Shown: positions 33,711 through 43,129 of the stretch, piece after piece
Layout: every line of letters begins with the position of its first letter
Numbering within the stretch: position 1 is the stretch's first letter
DNA from: Verrucomicrobiaceae bacterium
Lineage (GTDB): Bacteria > Verrucomicrobiota > Verrucomicrobiia > Verrucomicrobiales > Verrucomicrobiaceae
Direction: 5' to 3'
Assembly: GCA_016713035.1 (NCBI GenBank)
Contig: JADJPW010000002.1
Coordinates: 62,001-126,000 of the forward strand
Length of the DNA: 64,000 nt
The notes under the pieces: generated by a model
Database searches by the model: none
What the model saw: the letters and a program-made list of their open reading frames with translations, nothing else
What the model was told of the DNA's origin: nothing
Made by a program: the position numbers and the translations under genes

Positions 33711-35537
33711 ATGGCCGTCAAACAACAAACAACCGGCAGCATGCTGCGCCTGGCTTTCTATGTGGCCGCAGTCGCACTCGCGCTCATCCATGTCTTCGTC
33801 ACCTTCCGTGGGATCAATAGCACCGAGGGGATGTACCAGGCGCAGCTAGCGCGGAATCTCGCACAAAAAGGCGTGTGGCAGACGCTCGCGGTGCAGCCTT
33901 ATGCATGGGCACAGCTCGAGCGCAATGGACGCACTCCTACGCCTCTGGCCATGCCAGAGACCACGCAGCTACCCGTCCAACCACTGATCTGGTCACTCGG
34001 CTTTCGTGCTTTCAGTGGCCAGGCGGAGTATGCACCGCTGGATGGAGGTGGGCGCATTTACATTTATGATCGTGTCATCGCAGGCTTTGGGGTCCTATGG
34101 TGGCTTATAGCTATCTATCTCACGCATGGGGCCGCACGGCAGCTTTTTGATGAAAAGGTGGCCGCCATCGCTGCGGTGGCACTGCTGGTGTGCCAGCCTG
34201 CATGGGATCTAGCTGTGAGTGGCTCATCACGCATGCTGCTGATCATGGAGTTTGCATTGGCCTTTCGCCTATTTGTCAGCATCGCCATGCGTCATGCGGC
34301 GGGGCGTTCCACGGCTCTATATCTGGTGACACTGGGAGTGATCTCCGCACTTATGCTGCTCACTCATCCTCTCGCGCTATGGCTGGTGCTCGGCTTGGCT
34401 ATTGGAGCTACTTTTTTCCTCAAGGGCAATCATACGACGACTCTGCTGCTGGTACTCGCGCCCGTCGTGCTCGCAGCAGGAGCCTGGGGCTGGTGGCAGG
34501 CACGACTGTGTGGTGAGGTGCTCGGTGGCCTGCGGGCCGTGTGGCAATCCCAATTCGCGGCCATGGGGCATGAGCTTGTCACACGGGATTTCACGCCTGG
34601 ATTCGCCACCATCGTGGTAGATGACTTGCTAAGGCGTATGGGGCTCAACACCGAAGATCAGAGTGGGCGCTTCTACTCGCACTGTGGACATGTGGTGGTG
34701 GCGTTGTTTTTCTTCATCGCACTGTTGCACCAGTTCCGCCGTGCAGAGGCCTCTGCGGCGCGGTGGACGCTCGCGGTCACTTTTGGCAGTGTCGTCATTG
34801 GCATGACTCTTATCGGCCTATCTGGTGGTGTGAAGGATGATATGGCACTCTACATCGTCATCATGCCAGCCATGTGCATCTATGGTGCCGCCATGTTGGT
34901 CATTCTCTGGTCACGCTTCCTAGGCCCCAATGCAGGAACGACCTTTTGGCCACAGTGGGGCGGGCCGGTCATCGCGCTGGTGCTCTGTGCCATCCCCATG
35001 TATGCGAATCTGCCTGTTTTCCTCAAATACGGTCTCGCTAAAGGTAACAGCATTGATCCCCACTGGCCCCCCTATGTCCCAGACCGTGTGGTGATCCTCA
35101 ATCGGTATGTCCGTCCTGGTGAATATGTATTTACGGATGCACCGCACTTCATCGCCTGGTACGCGGGTGTGCCTGCTGTGAATCTACCTACCCAGCGCGA
35201 GGACTTTGCCACCATGAAGAAGCTCACGGATGGCCGCAACGCCACCGTGGGTGGCTTTGTCATGACTCCATTCTCTGCCCGCACAGAATACTTCTTTGAT
35301 CTCTTCTCAGGCAATTACAGCGAATGGCGGGACCTCATCTATCGAGGTCACATGCTCGCTTTTGATAAGAATTTCGATCCTGAGCCCAGCTTCCCCTACC
35401 GTATCATTCATCCGCTTCTCTTGATGACGGTCGGATCCAAAGAGAGCACTAGCCTGCCGATGGTCTTTTACGCTGAGCAAGCACGCACGCCCAAAGCCCA
35501 GCCAATCAAAGACACGAATCCCGAGGGCAAAAAATAG
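33711..35537 (+). CDS. membrane glycosyltransferase-like protein (PMT/ArnT type)
   Basis: Protein of 608 residues with 10-12 membrane helices (LAFYVAAVALALIHVFV near the N-terminus, through GVLWWLIAIYLTHGAARQLF, ALMLLTHPLALWLVLGLAIG and others). After the first helix a loop holds INSTEGMYQAQLARNL, the position of the acidic D/E motif that binds the lipid donor in GT-C glycosyltransferases. A soluble C-terminal part (YVFTDAPHFIAWYAGVPAVN) follows. It is likely to transfer a sugar from a polyprenyl phosphate on the periplasmic side. No substrate can be inferred. Confidence 0.72.
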   Translation: MAVKQQTTGSMLRLAFYVAAVALALIHVFVTFRGINSTEGMYQAQLARNLAQKGVWQTLAVQPYAWAQLERNGRTPTPLAMPETTQLPVQPLIWSLGFRAFSGQAEYAPLDGGGRIYIYDRVIAGFGVLWWLIAIYLTHGAARQLFDEKVAAIAAVALLVCQPAWDLAVSGSSRMLLIMEFALAFRLFVSIAMRHAAGRSTALYLVTLGVISALMLLTHPLALWLVLGLAIGATFFLKGNHTTTLLLVLAPVVLAAGAWGWWQARLCGEVLGGLRAVWQSQFAAMGHELVTRDFTPGFATIVVDDLLRRMGLNTEDQSGRFYSHCGHVVVALFFFIALLHQFRRAEASAARWTLAVTFGSVVIGMTLIGLSGGVKDDMALYIVIMPAMCIYGAAMLVILWSRFLGPNAGTTFWPQWGGPVIALVLCAIPMYANLPVFLKYGLAKGNSIDPHWPPYVPDRVVILNRYVRPGEYVFTDAPHFIAWYAGVPAVNLPTQREDFATMKKLTDGRNATVGGFVMTPFSARTEYFFDLFSGNYSEWRDLIYRGHMLAFDKNFDPEPSFPYRIIHPLLLMTVGSKESTSLPMVFYAEQARTPKAQPIKDTNPEGKK

Positions 35538-35543
35538 CCGCTA

Positions 35544-37175
35544 TCACGGAGCCACTAGCTCCACCGCCTTGTAGCAATGATGCTCCAGTAGAGAGGACTT
35601 CATATTCCGCACTTCGGGCCGCATCAGATGTGGGCGCACGTACCAATAGACGGGAAGGATCGGGGCCTCATCGAGCATCAGAGTCTCTGCCTCACGCAGG
35701 ATCGCGAGGCGCCTCGCTGGATCTCCCTCGATAAAGCTCTGTTTGATCAGCGCATCATACTTAGGGCTGCTCCAGCCTGTGTTATTGTTCCCATCCCCTG
35801 TCTGCCAAAGCGCTAGGAAAGTGGATGGATCCAAATAATCACCGACCCAGCCAGCGCGGCATACATCGAATTTCAGACTGCGCTGCGACTCCAGATACAC
35901 ACCCCAGTCCTGATTGAGCACGCCTGCGGGGATCTTCAGATGCTGCTTCCACATCGCCTGTACGGTCTCCGCCAGCATGCGGTGGGATTCGCTTGTGTTA
36001 ATCAGGATTTCGAAAGGCGGGAAACCCTTGCCATCTGGATAACCGGCCTCCGCCAACAGCCTCCGCGCCTCAGCCGGATCAAAACGCATGGCCTGTACTG
36101 GCGGGTATTCCTTGAGTGTGCCTGGCGGCGTCAGCCCCGTCGCGGGCTGTTGCCCACAGCGCAGTACATTCTTCACGATACTCTCGCGGTCGATCGCCAG
36201 CGCCAGTGCACGTCGCACTCGTGCATCATTGAAAGGCTTCTTCGTCACATTGCAGCGGTAAAAATACACGCTGAGCAACGGGTCTGCGTGAAACAGCGGC
36301 GACTTGCTTTCGATATAGCCCGGTATTTTGGAAAGTGGCACCTCCATGGTCATGTGGAGTTGTTTGTCCAAAAAAGCACGCTCCTCCGTCGGTGGGCTGC
36401 TGATCGGCACAAAGACGATGCCATTGAGCTTCACCCGCGCAGCCTCCCAGTAGTGCGGATTGCGCTCCACCTCGATGTTTTGATTCACACGCCAGGTTTT
36501 AAGTTTGAATGGGCCATTGCCCACCAAGTTCCCAGGGCGTGTCCACTTCGTATTCCGCGCATCCATGCTGCCAAAACGTTCAATCACATGCTTCGGCACT
36601 GGGAACCATGAGTAATGCTTCAGCATGCTCGGTAGGTATGGGGCGGGTCCCTTCAGCGTTAGCCGCAGTGTGTGCTCATCCACCGCCTGCACGCCCACTT
36701 GGCTAAATTCCCTGATTTTGCCCGTGTGGAACTCCTCCGCGTTTTTTAGCGGATAAAGCATATTCGCGTAATCCGCGCCCAAATTTGCCGTCAGGATGCG
36801 CTCATACGCGTACACGAAATCTTGCGCCGTCACCGGCACGCCATCGCTCCACTTTCCCAGGGGCTGAAGCCGGAAAGTCCACGTCGTGAACGCCTCATGT
36901 GTCCACGCAGCCGCAGCGCCGGGAGCATCACCATCTGGATCATCCGCTCCTGGAGCGACCAGCCCCTCAAAGATCGCATGGAAGATCATGTGCTCTGGCT
37001 GACCTGTCGCCAGATGCGGATCGAGCGTCGCAGGCTCCGATCCATTCCCGAGGAGCAAAATCCCCTGCCGAGTCGCCTCATCCACACGCGTAGGCCTGCC
37101 TGTGCGCACATGGTGAAACCACGCCACACCCACACAAAGCGCCAGGAATGCAAAAACACGAAAAAGCCAGCTCAT
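35544..37175 (-). CDS. oppA: oligopeptide-binding protein (OppA/DppA family)
   Basis: SBP_bac_5 protein of 543 residues with an N-terminal membrane anchor (LFRVFAFLALCVGVAWF, no lipobox seen). Family motifs: GSEPATLDPHLATGQPE, YEGLVAPG-like IFEGLVAPG, WKTWRVNQNIEVERNPHYW-like KLKTWRVNQNIEVERN, ARVRRALALAIDRESI, and FDVCRAGWVGDYLDP. It binds peptides for uptake through OppB/OppC, whose genes lie upstream on the same strand. They are separated from it by a small gene and its terminator, so oppA may need its own promoter. No ATPase (oppD/F) gene is near. Confidence 0.92.
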   Translation of the reverse strand: MSWLFRVFAFLALCVGVAWFHHVRTGRPTRVDEATRQGILLLGNGSEPATLDPHLATGQPEHMIFHAIFEGLVAPGADDPDGDAPGAAAAWTHEAFTTWTFRLQPLGKWSDGVPVTAQDFVYAYERILTANLGADYANMLYPLKNAEEFHTGKIREFSQVGVQAVDEHTLRLTLKGPAPYLPSMLKHYSWFPVPKHVIERFGSMDARNTKWTRPGNLVGNGPFKLKTWRVNQNIEVERNPHYWEAARVKLNGIVFVPISSPPTEERAFLDKQLHMTMEVPLSKIPGYIESKSPLFHADPLLSVYFYRCNVTKKPFNDARVRRALALAIDRESIVKNVLRCGQQPATGLTPPGTLKEYPPVQAMRFDPAEARRLLAEAGYPDGKGFPPFEILINTSESHRMLAETVQAMWKQHLKIPAGVLNQDWGVYLESQRSLKFDVCRAGWVGDYLDPSTFLALWQTGDGNNNTGWSSPKYDALIKQSFIEGDPARRLAILREAETLMLDEAPILPVYWYVRPHLMRPEVRNMKSSLLEHHCYKAVELVAP

Positions 37176-37214
37176 AGAGCACCGACCATGACACGCGACG
37201 CTCTCTGTGGCAAC

Positions 37215-37246
37215 AAAACGGCCTCATGCCGTGAAGCATGAGGCCG
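37215..37246 (-). terminator. terminator of the small exported protein gene
   Basis: Perfect 11-base stem cggcctcatgc/gcatgaggccg around a 6-base loop. On the minus strand it is followed by TTTT (plus-strand aaaa 37215-37218). It lies between the small gene and oppA. Confidence 0.85.
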
Positions 37247-37279
37247 CGTGGGGTTTTCAAATTCTCCAGCTCAGCGCTA

Positions 37280-37612
37280 CTACCTGCTGAAACCGAAGCT
37301 GAAATTCACACCGCTGCGGGGGCTATAGCCAGGATGTCCGTGGTGGCTCCGATGATGGCTACTCCCAGCGTAACCAGGGCGATAGCCGCTGGAGCCATAG
37401 CTCGGGCGGGCAGGCTGCGTCACCCACTGACCCACGGGGCGACCACAGTGATCGTAGCCGACGATGCGGTAAACGGCGACAATCGGTGTGCCACAAGAGG
37501 TGTAGCCCACGACACGCGTGCTACCATTGCAGAGGTGATCAGCCTTGGCTGAAGAGGGAGCTGCAAAACCAAGAACAGCGGCGGCAGCGAGGAGAGCGAG
37601 GGAGGTTTTCAT
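37280..37612 (-). CDS. small exported Gly/Ser/His/Tyr-rich protein
   Basis: Protein of 110 residues with a signal peptide (MKTSLALLAAAAVLGFAAPSSA), a strand-rich core with three Cys (HLCNGSTRVV, YTSCGTPIVAV, YDHCGRPVG) and a low-complexity tail (SSGYRPGYAGSSHHRSHHG) ending FSFGFSR. No known family. The position between oppC and oppA with its own terminator suggests an independent small transcript. The Cys pattern suggests disulfides in the periplasm. Confidence 0.7.
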   Translation of the reverse strand: MKTSLALLAAAAVLGFAAPSSAKADHLCNGSTRVVGYTSCGTPIVAVYRIVGYDHCGRPVGQWVTQPARPSYGSSGYRPGYAGSSHHRSHHGHPGYSPRSGVNFSFGFSR

Positions 37613-37720
37613 AGGTGTTTGTGGAAATCATTTTCCGCACTCTGTGACGAGCCCCCACATCTGCTATTCAGGCGAGATGAAAAAATATTTTCAAAGATGG
37701 GCCGCTGATCGTCGGAAGAC

Positions 37721-38590
37721 TCACTCCTGAGCAGCAGACTTCGGGTCAAAGGCATCACGTAGGCCATCACCGAGGATGTTGAGTGCCAACAGTGTGCTGC
37801 TGAAAAAGAGACCCGGATAAAGCAGCAACCACGGATAGGTCTGCATCACTTGCGAGCCATCACCGAGTAGCACGCCCCAACTGGATTTCGGCGGCTGGAT
37901 GCCGAGTCCGAGAAAGCTCAGGGTGGCCTCTAGCAACATCACGCCTGGCACAGTGAGGCTGGCATAGATGATGACCGGGCCGAGGACGTTTGGCAGCAGA
38001 TGCTTCACCACGATATGCCAGAAGCCCGCACCACAGGCCTTTGCTGCGGTGACGAATTCGAGATTTTTCAGTGAGAGCACCTGCCCGCGCACCACACGGG
38101 CCATGGTGAGCCATTCCACAGCACCGATGGCGATAAAAATGAGCCAGAAGTGCCTCCCAAACACGACCATGAGCAGGATCACGAAATTGATGAATGGGAA
38201 GGCGTAAAGGATGTCCACGAGGCGCATCATCACGGCGTCGATGCGCCCACCAGCGAGGCCGCTGATGAGTCCGTAGGCTACACCGATGCAGGCTGCGACT
38301 GCGGTGGCTAGTAGCCCGACCGCGAGCGATACGCGGCCACCATGTAGGATGCGAGTGAGCATGTCACGACCCAGCGTGTCAGTGCCCAGCCAGTGCTGCG
38401 GGCTGAGGCTCGTGGCTTTGAGCTCCAAATCCTGCACATCAGGCGCATAAGGAGAAAAATACGGCCCGAACAGACACAGCACCACCAGCGCGATGAGGAA
38501 CCATAGCGCGATCACATTGAGCCGATACCTGCGGAACCGCCTCCAGGCGGCCCGCATCGGCGAGAGGCTCTGTGGGTCTGATTCACTCAT
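37721..38590 (-). CDS. oppC: oligopeptide ABC transporter permease (OppC/DppC)
   Basis: BPD_transp_1 permease of 289 residues. The usual N-terminal cytosolic segment with WRRFRRYRLNVIALWFLIAL (OppC_N) precedes an extracytosolic stretch with PHWLGTDTLGRDMLTRILHG, the typical OppC/DppC signature. Five further helices follow, with the EAA loop VLSLKNLEFVTAAKACGAGF and ...HIVVKHLLPNVLGP that contacts the ATPase. It overlaps oppB by four bases (ATGA), so the two are translationally coupled. With oppB it forms the inner-membrane channel for peptides. Confidence 0.94.
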   Translation of the reverse strand: MSESDPQSLSPMRAAWRRFRRYRLNVIALWFLIALVVLCLFGPYFSPYAPDVQDLELKATSLSPQHWLGTDTLGRDMLTRILHGGRVSLAVGLLATAVAACIGVAYGLISGLAGGRIDAVMMRLVDILYAFPFINFVILLMVVFGRHFWLIFIAIGAVEWLTMARVVRGQVLSLKNLEFVTAAKACGAGFWHIVVKHLLPNVLGPVIIYASLTVPGVMLLEATLSFLGLGIQPPKSSWGVLLGDGSQVMQTYPWLLLYPGLFFSSTLLALNILGDGLRDAFDPKSAAQE

Positions 38591-39507
38591 GCATTGAGAC
38601 GGATGCGCGGATTGAGCCAGGCCTGGAGGACGTCCACCAGCAGGTTAAAGCCGACGATGAGCGTGGCGTAGAAGACAGAGATGCCGATAGCGAGATTCAT
38701 GTCCCGATTGATGGCTGAGGCGATGAAGAACTGGCCCAGACCCGGCAGTTGAAACACGGATTCTACGACAATGCTGCCCGTGAGTAGCCCAGCAGCCGCT
38801 GGACCGAGAAAATTCAGCACCGGCAAGCAGGCAAGCTTCAGCGCATGGAGGAAGACGACAGAGCTTTCGCTCGCTCCTTTGGCCCTTGCGGTGCGGATGA
38901 ATTCCTGGGCCAGTGTCTCCCGCAGGCTGCCACGCGTGAGGCGGGCGATCTGGGCACTGTAGATGATGCCCAGTGTCAAAGCGGGCATCACGACATCGGA
39001 GGGATCGTACCAGCCAGAGGCATTGAACCAGCGCAGCTTCAGGCCGAGGAGCAAGGCGATGACGGGCCCCAAAATCATGCTCGGTGTGCAGATGCCGCAG
39101 GTAGCCGCCAGCATGCACGCACGATCCTCCAGCGTGTTCGGTTTCAGGGCCGCTAGGGCTCCCAGTGGCACTCCGAGAGCGAGCGCGATGACCAGCGCTG
39201 TCAGACCGACTGCTCCTGAGACTGGAAACCCAGAGGCGATGATCTCATCGACACCTCTGCCTTTAAAATGGAAGGACTCTGGCAGATCCAGCCGTGCATA
39301 ATGCCCGATCTGCATGCCCAATTGCACATACCAGGGCTTATCGAGCCCCAAGTAGGCACGTTGTGCCGCGATGGCCTCTGGCGAGGTGTTTTTCTCACTC
39401 TGGATCGGCCCACCAGGGAGCATGCGCGAAAGCGCAAAGGTAATCGTGATCACCGCGAGGATCACGATTAGGCCCTGGATGAGGCGGCTGAGGAGAAAGC
39501 GGAGCAT
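38587..39507 (-). CDS. oppB: oligopeptide ABC transporter permease (OppB/DppB)
   Basis: Permease of 306 residues with six helices. The first helix and start are typical (LLSRLIQGLIVILAVITITF, ALSRMLPGGP, which match OppB/DppB). The EAA loop reads LRETLAQEFIRTARAKGASE ... VVFLHALKLACLPVL. It is the first gene of the oppB-oppC unit. No ATPase subunit is nearby, so the energy source must be encoded elsewhere. Confidence 0.94.
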   Translation of the reverse strand: MLRFLLSRLIQGLIVILAVITITFALSRMLPGGPIQSEKNTSPEAIAAQRAYLGLDKPWYVQLGMQIGHYARLDLPESFHFKGRGVDEIIASGFPVSGAVGLTALVIALALGVPLGALAALKPNTLEDRACMLAATCGICTPSMILGPVIALLLGLKLRWFNASGWYDPSDVVMPALTLGIIYSAQIARLTRGSLRETLAQEFIRTARAKGASESSVVFLHALKLACLPVLNFLGPAAAGLLTGSIVVESVFQLPGLGQFFIASAINRDMNLAIGISVFYATLIVGFNLLVDVLQAWLNPRIRLNA

Positions 39508-39617
39508 GGATGGACAATGACGAATGCGGAATGTCGATTGTCGAACGGGAAGTCAAGCTAGCGATTCTCTGCGGGAGCCTTTTCCTGCTTATTTGAGATC
39601 CTTTGCGGGTGCCTGCT

Positions 39618-40844
39618 TCACAATCTCTCCCGGCGGGCCGCACCGGCGGAGGCTGGCCCCGCGCCAGGAGTCTGCATCGTGATGAAGGCGCTGGCGCTGA
39701 TGATGCCCGCGCCACAGATCATCGCGAGTGTGTCAAAAGACATCACCTTCAGCAAGGCGAAGGCCAGAAACGGTGTGAGCAGGCCCCGCATGCCGGTGAG
39801 GAAGGTGTGGACGCTCATGTACTCAGCGACGGCATGCGGCGGGGCCAGTTTCGTCACCCACAGTGCCCAGGTGACATTGCCACCGGCATTGGCCATGCCC
39901 CAGAGGGCCATGCCTAGCGTCCACCACACCATGCCATGGCCGAGATAAAAGACGAGGATGCCTGCTGCAAAGAATAGATTCAGTGCCGCACGCACCGTGA
40001 AGAGGTGAAACCGATCATACACCAGCCCCCACGGATAAGAGAAGACCAGCCGTGATAGCACTGGCACCACGCAGGTCACAAAGGCGACTTCCTTCTCTGG
40101 TAAATTGATTCCGTGCACCGGATTGGCCAGATACTCGACGAAAAGACTCGCGGCGATGAGATTGCCCACGCCCATGATCATCCAGGAGATGAGTAAGGTG
40201 CGAAAATCACGATCCGCACGTATCCAGCGGAGGGAGCTCCACAGGCCGTGGTTTTGACCCGCTGCGGGCTCCCATGGCACTGCGGGTAATCCATAGGTCC
40301 ACAGGCCGCTGACGATCCCACAGAGGGCAAAGGCCCACAGCAGCCAGGAGTAGCGCTGCAAGTCCAGCTCCAGCGCACGCCCCGCCAACCAGCCGAAGAG
40401 GGCCGCCGCCGCCGCACGCGTGACGCCCGTCACGGCATAGAGTCGGCCACGCTCCGCCTCTGGGTAGTTCATGCGGTAAATCTGGGTCATGAGCGGGATC
40501 TGCATGGAAAAGCAAAAAATGCCCATGCCCAGCCCGGTGAGAAAAAGCCACGCATGGTGCGGAAATGCGGCCGAGATGCCCATGCACGCTCCGCCGAGGA
40601 TCTGCACCTTTGCGGCGGTGCGGGCGATGGTGCTGCGCATGCGCAAAAGCAGCGGTACGACGAATAGACTCGTCACCATGCCACCACTCGTCGCTGCGAG
40701 GAAGGAGGCCTTTGCCACATCCCCCATGTGATGCACGCGGACGGCCAGCAGCATGCCAAAGGTGGCTGTGAGCGTGTCTAGCACCCCTGCGGGCAAGGAG
40801 CGCCATAGCTCGTTGCGGAAGGTGCGTGTTGTCGTGTTACTCAC
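39618..40844 (-). CDS. MFS transporter
   Basis: Major facilitator of 408 residues with about 12 membrane helices. After a start at GTG 40844 (GGGAGG lies 6 bases before it, favouring it over ATG 40862) come helix segments LPAGVLDTLTATFGMLLAV, AWLFLTGLGMGIFCFSMQIP, and a loop with NYPEAERGRLYAVTG where MFS proteins have their G-x-x-x-D/E-R-x-G-R/K element. The substrate is unknown. It lies alone between gmhB and oppB. Confidence 0.82.
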   Translation of the reverse strand: MSNTTTRTFRNELWRSLPAGVLDTLTATFGMLLAVRVHHMGDVAKASFLAATSGGMVTSLFVVPLLLRMRSTIARTAAKVQILGGACMGISAAFPHHAWLFLTGLGMGIFCFSMQIPLMTQIYRMNYPEAERGRLYAVTGVTRAAAAALFGWLAGRALELDLQRYSWLLWAFALCGIVSGLWTYGLPAVPWEPAAGQNHGLWSSLRWIRADRDFRTLLISWMIMGVGNLIAASLFVEYLANPVHGINLPEKEVAFVTCVVPVLSRLVFSYPWGLVYDRFHLFTVRAALNLFFAAGILVFYLGHGMVWWTLGMALWGMANAGGNVTWALWVTKLAPPHAVAEYMSVHTFLTGMRGLLTPFLAFALLKVMSFDTLAMICGAGIISASAFITMQTPGAGPASAGAARRERL

Positions 40845-40891
40845 AGGCCGCCTCCCTCGCATGAGATGCGTCTTACGTCAAAAAATGCCGC

Positions 40892-41440
40892 TCAAAGCAC
40901 ACTCGGCAGGTGCTCCCGCAGGCAGCCTGCCAGCTTCAGCGTGTCGGCCAGAGTATGGGTGGCGACCACATTTGGCTCATGATGGCTCAGGATGCGCACG
41001 GTGCAGGGCACGCTGGCATTTTTCGCCATTTGGATATCGCGATCATGATCACCGACGAGCCAGCTCCGGCTCAGATCGAGCCCGTGGACCTCACAGGCGT
41101 GGAAAATCATCTCTGGGGACGGTTTGCGGCAAGTGCAGGTGCCCGCGAGGTGCGTGCAGGCATAAATGCCATCGAACTGAGCCCCGCGCATCGCCAGCAT
41201 GCTCTGCATCTGCGCATGGATGTCATCGAGCGTGGCCTGCGTCATGCGCCCTTTTCCCACGCCTTGTTGGCTGGTGACGAGGATGAGCTTGTAGCCACGC
41301 TCACGGCATAGAGAGAGCGCATCGACGATTCCGGGGCTCAATCGAAAATCCTCCACGCAGAGCACATAGCCATCCCCTGGAGAGGCATTGACGACGCCAT
41401 CGCGATCGAAGAAAACGGCTGGTGTGAGCGTTGCAGACAT
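40892..41440 (-). CDS. gmhB: HAD phosphatase, GmhB-like
   Basis: Protein of 182 residues. HAD motif I FFDRDGVVN, motif II LILVTSQQGV, motif III/IV WLVGDHDRDIQMAKN, and the zinc-binding insert CTHLAGTCTCRKP (C-x-H ... C-x-C) typical of GmhB and the HisB N-terminal domain. GmhB removes a phosphate from heptose 1,7-bisphosphate in ADP-heptose synthesis for LPS. Start ATG 41440 leads directly into the catalytic strand. The gene diverges from the isomerase-like gene. Confidence 0.85.
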   Translation of the reverse strand: MSATLTPAVFFDRDGVVNASPGDGYVLCVEDFRLSPGIVDALSLCRERGYKLILVTSQQGVGKGRMTQATLDDIHAQMQSMLAMRGAQFDGIYACTHLAGTCTCRKPSPEMIFHACEVHGLDLSRSWLVGDHDRDIQMAKNASVPCTVRILSHHEPNVVATHTLADTLKLAGCLREHLPSVL

Positions 41441-41517
41441 GGATTTCCCAGGTGACAACACGCCTCCGGCTCTGGCAAACTACAAATTCTCCACCTCCTC
41501 ACCCTGCATCCTTGATC

Positions 41518-42411
41518 ATGAACACACGTCGCCACTTTTTCTCCACCATCCTCGGCGCTACGGCTGCCACCTCGCTACGCGGGCAGGATGCCGCGAAGCT
41601 CTCTTTCAAAGGGGAGAATATCCAGTTCGGACTCGTCACCTATCAGTGGGGGAAGGACTGGGACATCGCCACGCTGATCAAGAACTGCGCGGAGGCAGAG
41701 GTCACGGGCGTGGAATTACGCGTGGAGCATAAGCACGGCGTGACGGTTGATTTGACCCCGAAGCAGCGCTCGGAGGTGCGGCAGCAGTTTGAGGACTCCC
41801 CAGTTAAATTATTGGGCCTGGGTACCAATTTTGAATTCCACGCGGCTGATCCTGAGGTGCTGAAGAAGAACGTGGAGGGCGCAAAGGCCTTCATCAAGCT
41901 CAGTCATGACATCGGGGGCACGGGGGTGAAGGTGAAGCCGAACTCGCTGGTCAAAGACGTGCCTGCTGAGCAGACGCTGGCCCAGATCGGCAAAGCGCTG
42001 GCGGAGTTGGGTGCCTACTCACTCGGTTTCGGCCAGGAGATCCGTCTCGAAGTGCATGGGAAGGACACCTCGCTGCTGCCGAATGTGAAGAAGATCATGG
42101 AGGCCTGTGCCGATGCTGAAAATGTCCGCGTCTGCTGGAACTCCAATGACACAGATCTGCAAGGCGAGGGCCTGGAGGCGAATTTTGCCCTCGTGCGGGA
42201 GCGTCTCGGCCACACCGTCCACATCCGCGGCGTCGGTCAGGTGGCCTATCCCCATGACAAACTGGCCAAACTGCTCGTCGATGCCGATTACGAAGGCCAC
42301 GTCTGCCTAGAGGCTCATAAGCTGCCGGATGGTGATCCCGTGGCGGCACTCAAAAAGGAGCGTGACCTCTTCATGGCGATGGTGAGAGCTGCGCGGCAGG
42401 CAGCGGCTTGA
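41518..42411 (+). CDS. Tat-exported sugar isomerase/epimerase-like TIM barrel
   Basis: Protein of 297 residues. The N-terminus MNTRRHFFSTILGATAAT is a twin-arginine signal. The rest is an AP endonuclease family 2/xylose-isomerase-like TIM barrel with GLVTYQWGKDWDIATLIKNC, VELRVEHKHGVTVD, LLGLGTNFEFHA, LGFGQEIRLEVHGKD (metal-ligand Glu and His region), VRVCWNSNDTD and GHVCLEAHKLPDG (terminal Glu). Such proteins are numerous in Verrucomicrobia and probably act on sugars or polyols in the periplasm. The exact substrate is unknown. A 15-bp terminator hairpin follows. Confidence 0.86.
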   Translation: MNTRRHFFSTILGATAATSLRGQDAAKLSFKGENIQFGLVTYQWGKDWDIATLIKNCAEAEVTGVELRVEHKHGVTVDLTPKQRSEVRQQFEDSPVKLLGLGTNFEFHAADPEVLKKNVEGAKAFIKLSHDIGGTGVKVKPNSLVKDVPAEQTLAQIGKALAELGAYSLGFGQEIRLEVHGKDTSLLPNVKKIMEACADAENVRVCWNSNDTDLQGEGLEANFALVRERLGHTVHIRGVGQVAYPHDKLAKLLVDADYEGHVCLEAHKLPDGDPVAALKKERDLFMAMVRAARQAAA

Positions 42412-42430
42412 TCTGACCGCCCAATCAACA

Positions 42431-42470
42431 AAACAGGCGCTGGAGTCACTCCAGCGCCTGTTTGCTTTTT
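42431..42470. terminator. bidirectional terminator between isomerase-like gene and response regulator
   Basis: Perfect 15-base stem aaacaggcgctggag/ctccagcgcctgttt with 3-base loop, followed by GCTTTTT. It lies between the two convergent genes. Confidence 0.9.
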
Positions 42471-42490
42471 GAGAGAGTTGATGTGGCGGC

Positions 42491-43129
42491 CTATTTTTCG
42501 ACCCAGCGGACAGCTTCCATGAGGAGCTCACGGGCAGAGGCGAGGGCGAGTTTCTGGCGGATATTTGCCTTGTGTGCATCGACGGTTTTGGCGCTGAGGC
42601 CTAGTTTTTCCGCGATGGAGTGTGAGTCGAAGCCACGGCCGACCATTTCGAAGATTTCGAGCTGGCGGTCACTGAGCATGCGAGCGGGCTCTCCACGGGC
42701 ACCACTACGGGGGCTGCCGCCAGAGACGATGCTGCCCAGCAGAGCGGCGCTGAAGAAGAACGAGCCGCTGACGATTTGGCGCAGTCCCTGGAGCACGCGG
42801 GTGGGCTGCTCTGCCTTCATGACATAGCCCATAGCACCAGCACGGAGGCAGCGCTCGGCATACACGTTCTCGTCGTGCATCGAGTAAACGAGCACTTGGA
42901 TGTTGGGATGAGTGGCCTTGATTTTTTTGATGAGGTCCACTCCGCTGCGGTCTTTCAGCGTGATGTCGAGGATGACAAGATCAGGCTTTAGTTTGCCTGC
43001 TTGTTGGAGAGCAGTGTTGGCGTCTTCGGCGCTGCCGATGACTTGCATGTCCTCCTGCGAATCAATGAGTTTCTTAAGCCCTTCGATAACGATGGGATGG
43101 TCGTCGAGTATATAGATTTTACTTTTCAC
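42491..43129 (-). CDS. NarL/FixJ-type response regulator
   Basis: Protein of 212 residues. The receiver domain has the acidic pair DDHP, phosphoacceptor D55 (LVILDITL), the switch Ser in VYSMHDENV and Lys in GYVMKAE. The C-terminal LuxR-type HTH is LSDRQLEIFEMVGRGFDSHS, then IAEKLGLSAKTVDAHKANIR. Phosphorylation by the kinase encoded just upstream should control its DNA binding. Its start overlaps the kinase stop by 11 bases, so they are cotranscribed and probably coupled. Target genes are unknown. Confidence 0.95.
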   Translation of the reverse strand: MKSKIYILDDHPIVIEGLKKLIDSQEDMQVIGSAEDANTALQQAGKLKPDLVILDITLKDRSGVDLIKKIKATHPNIQVLVYSMHDENVYAERCLRAGAMGYVMKAEQPTRVLQGLRQIVSGSFFFSAALLGSIVSGGSPRSGARGEPARMLSDRQLEIFEMVGRGFDSHSIAEKLGLSAKTVDAHKANIRQKLALASARELLMEAVRWVEK

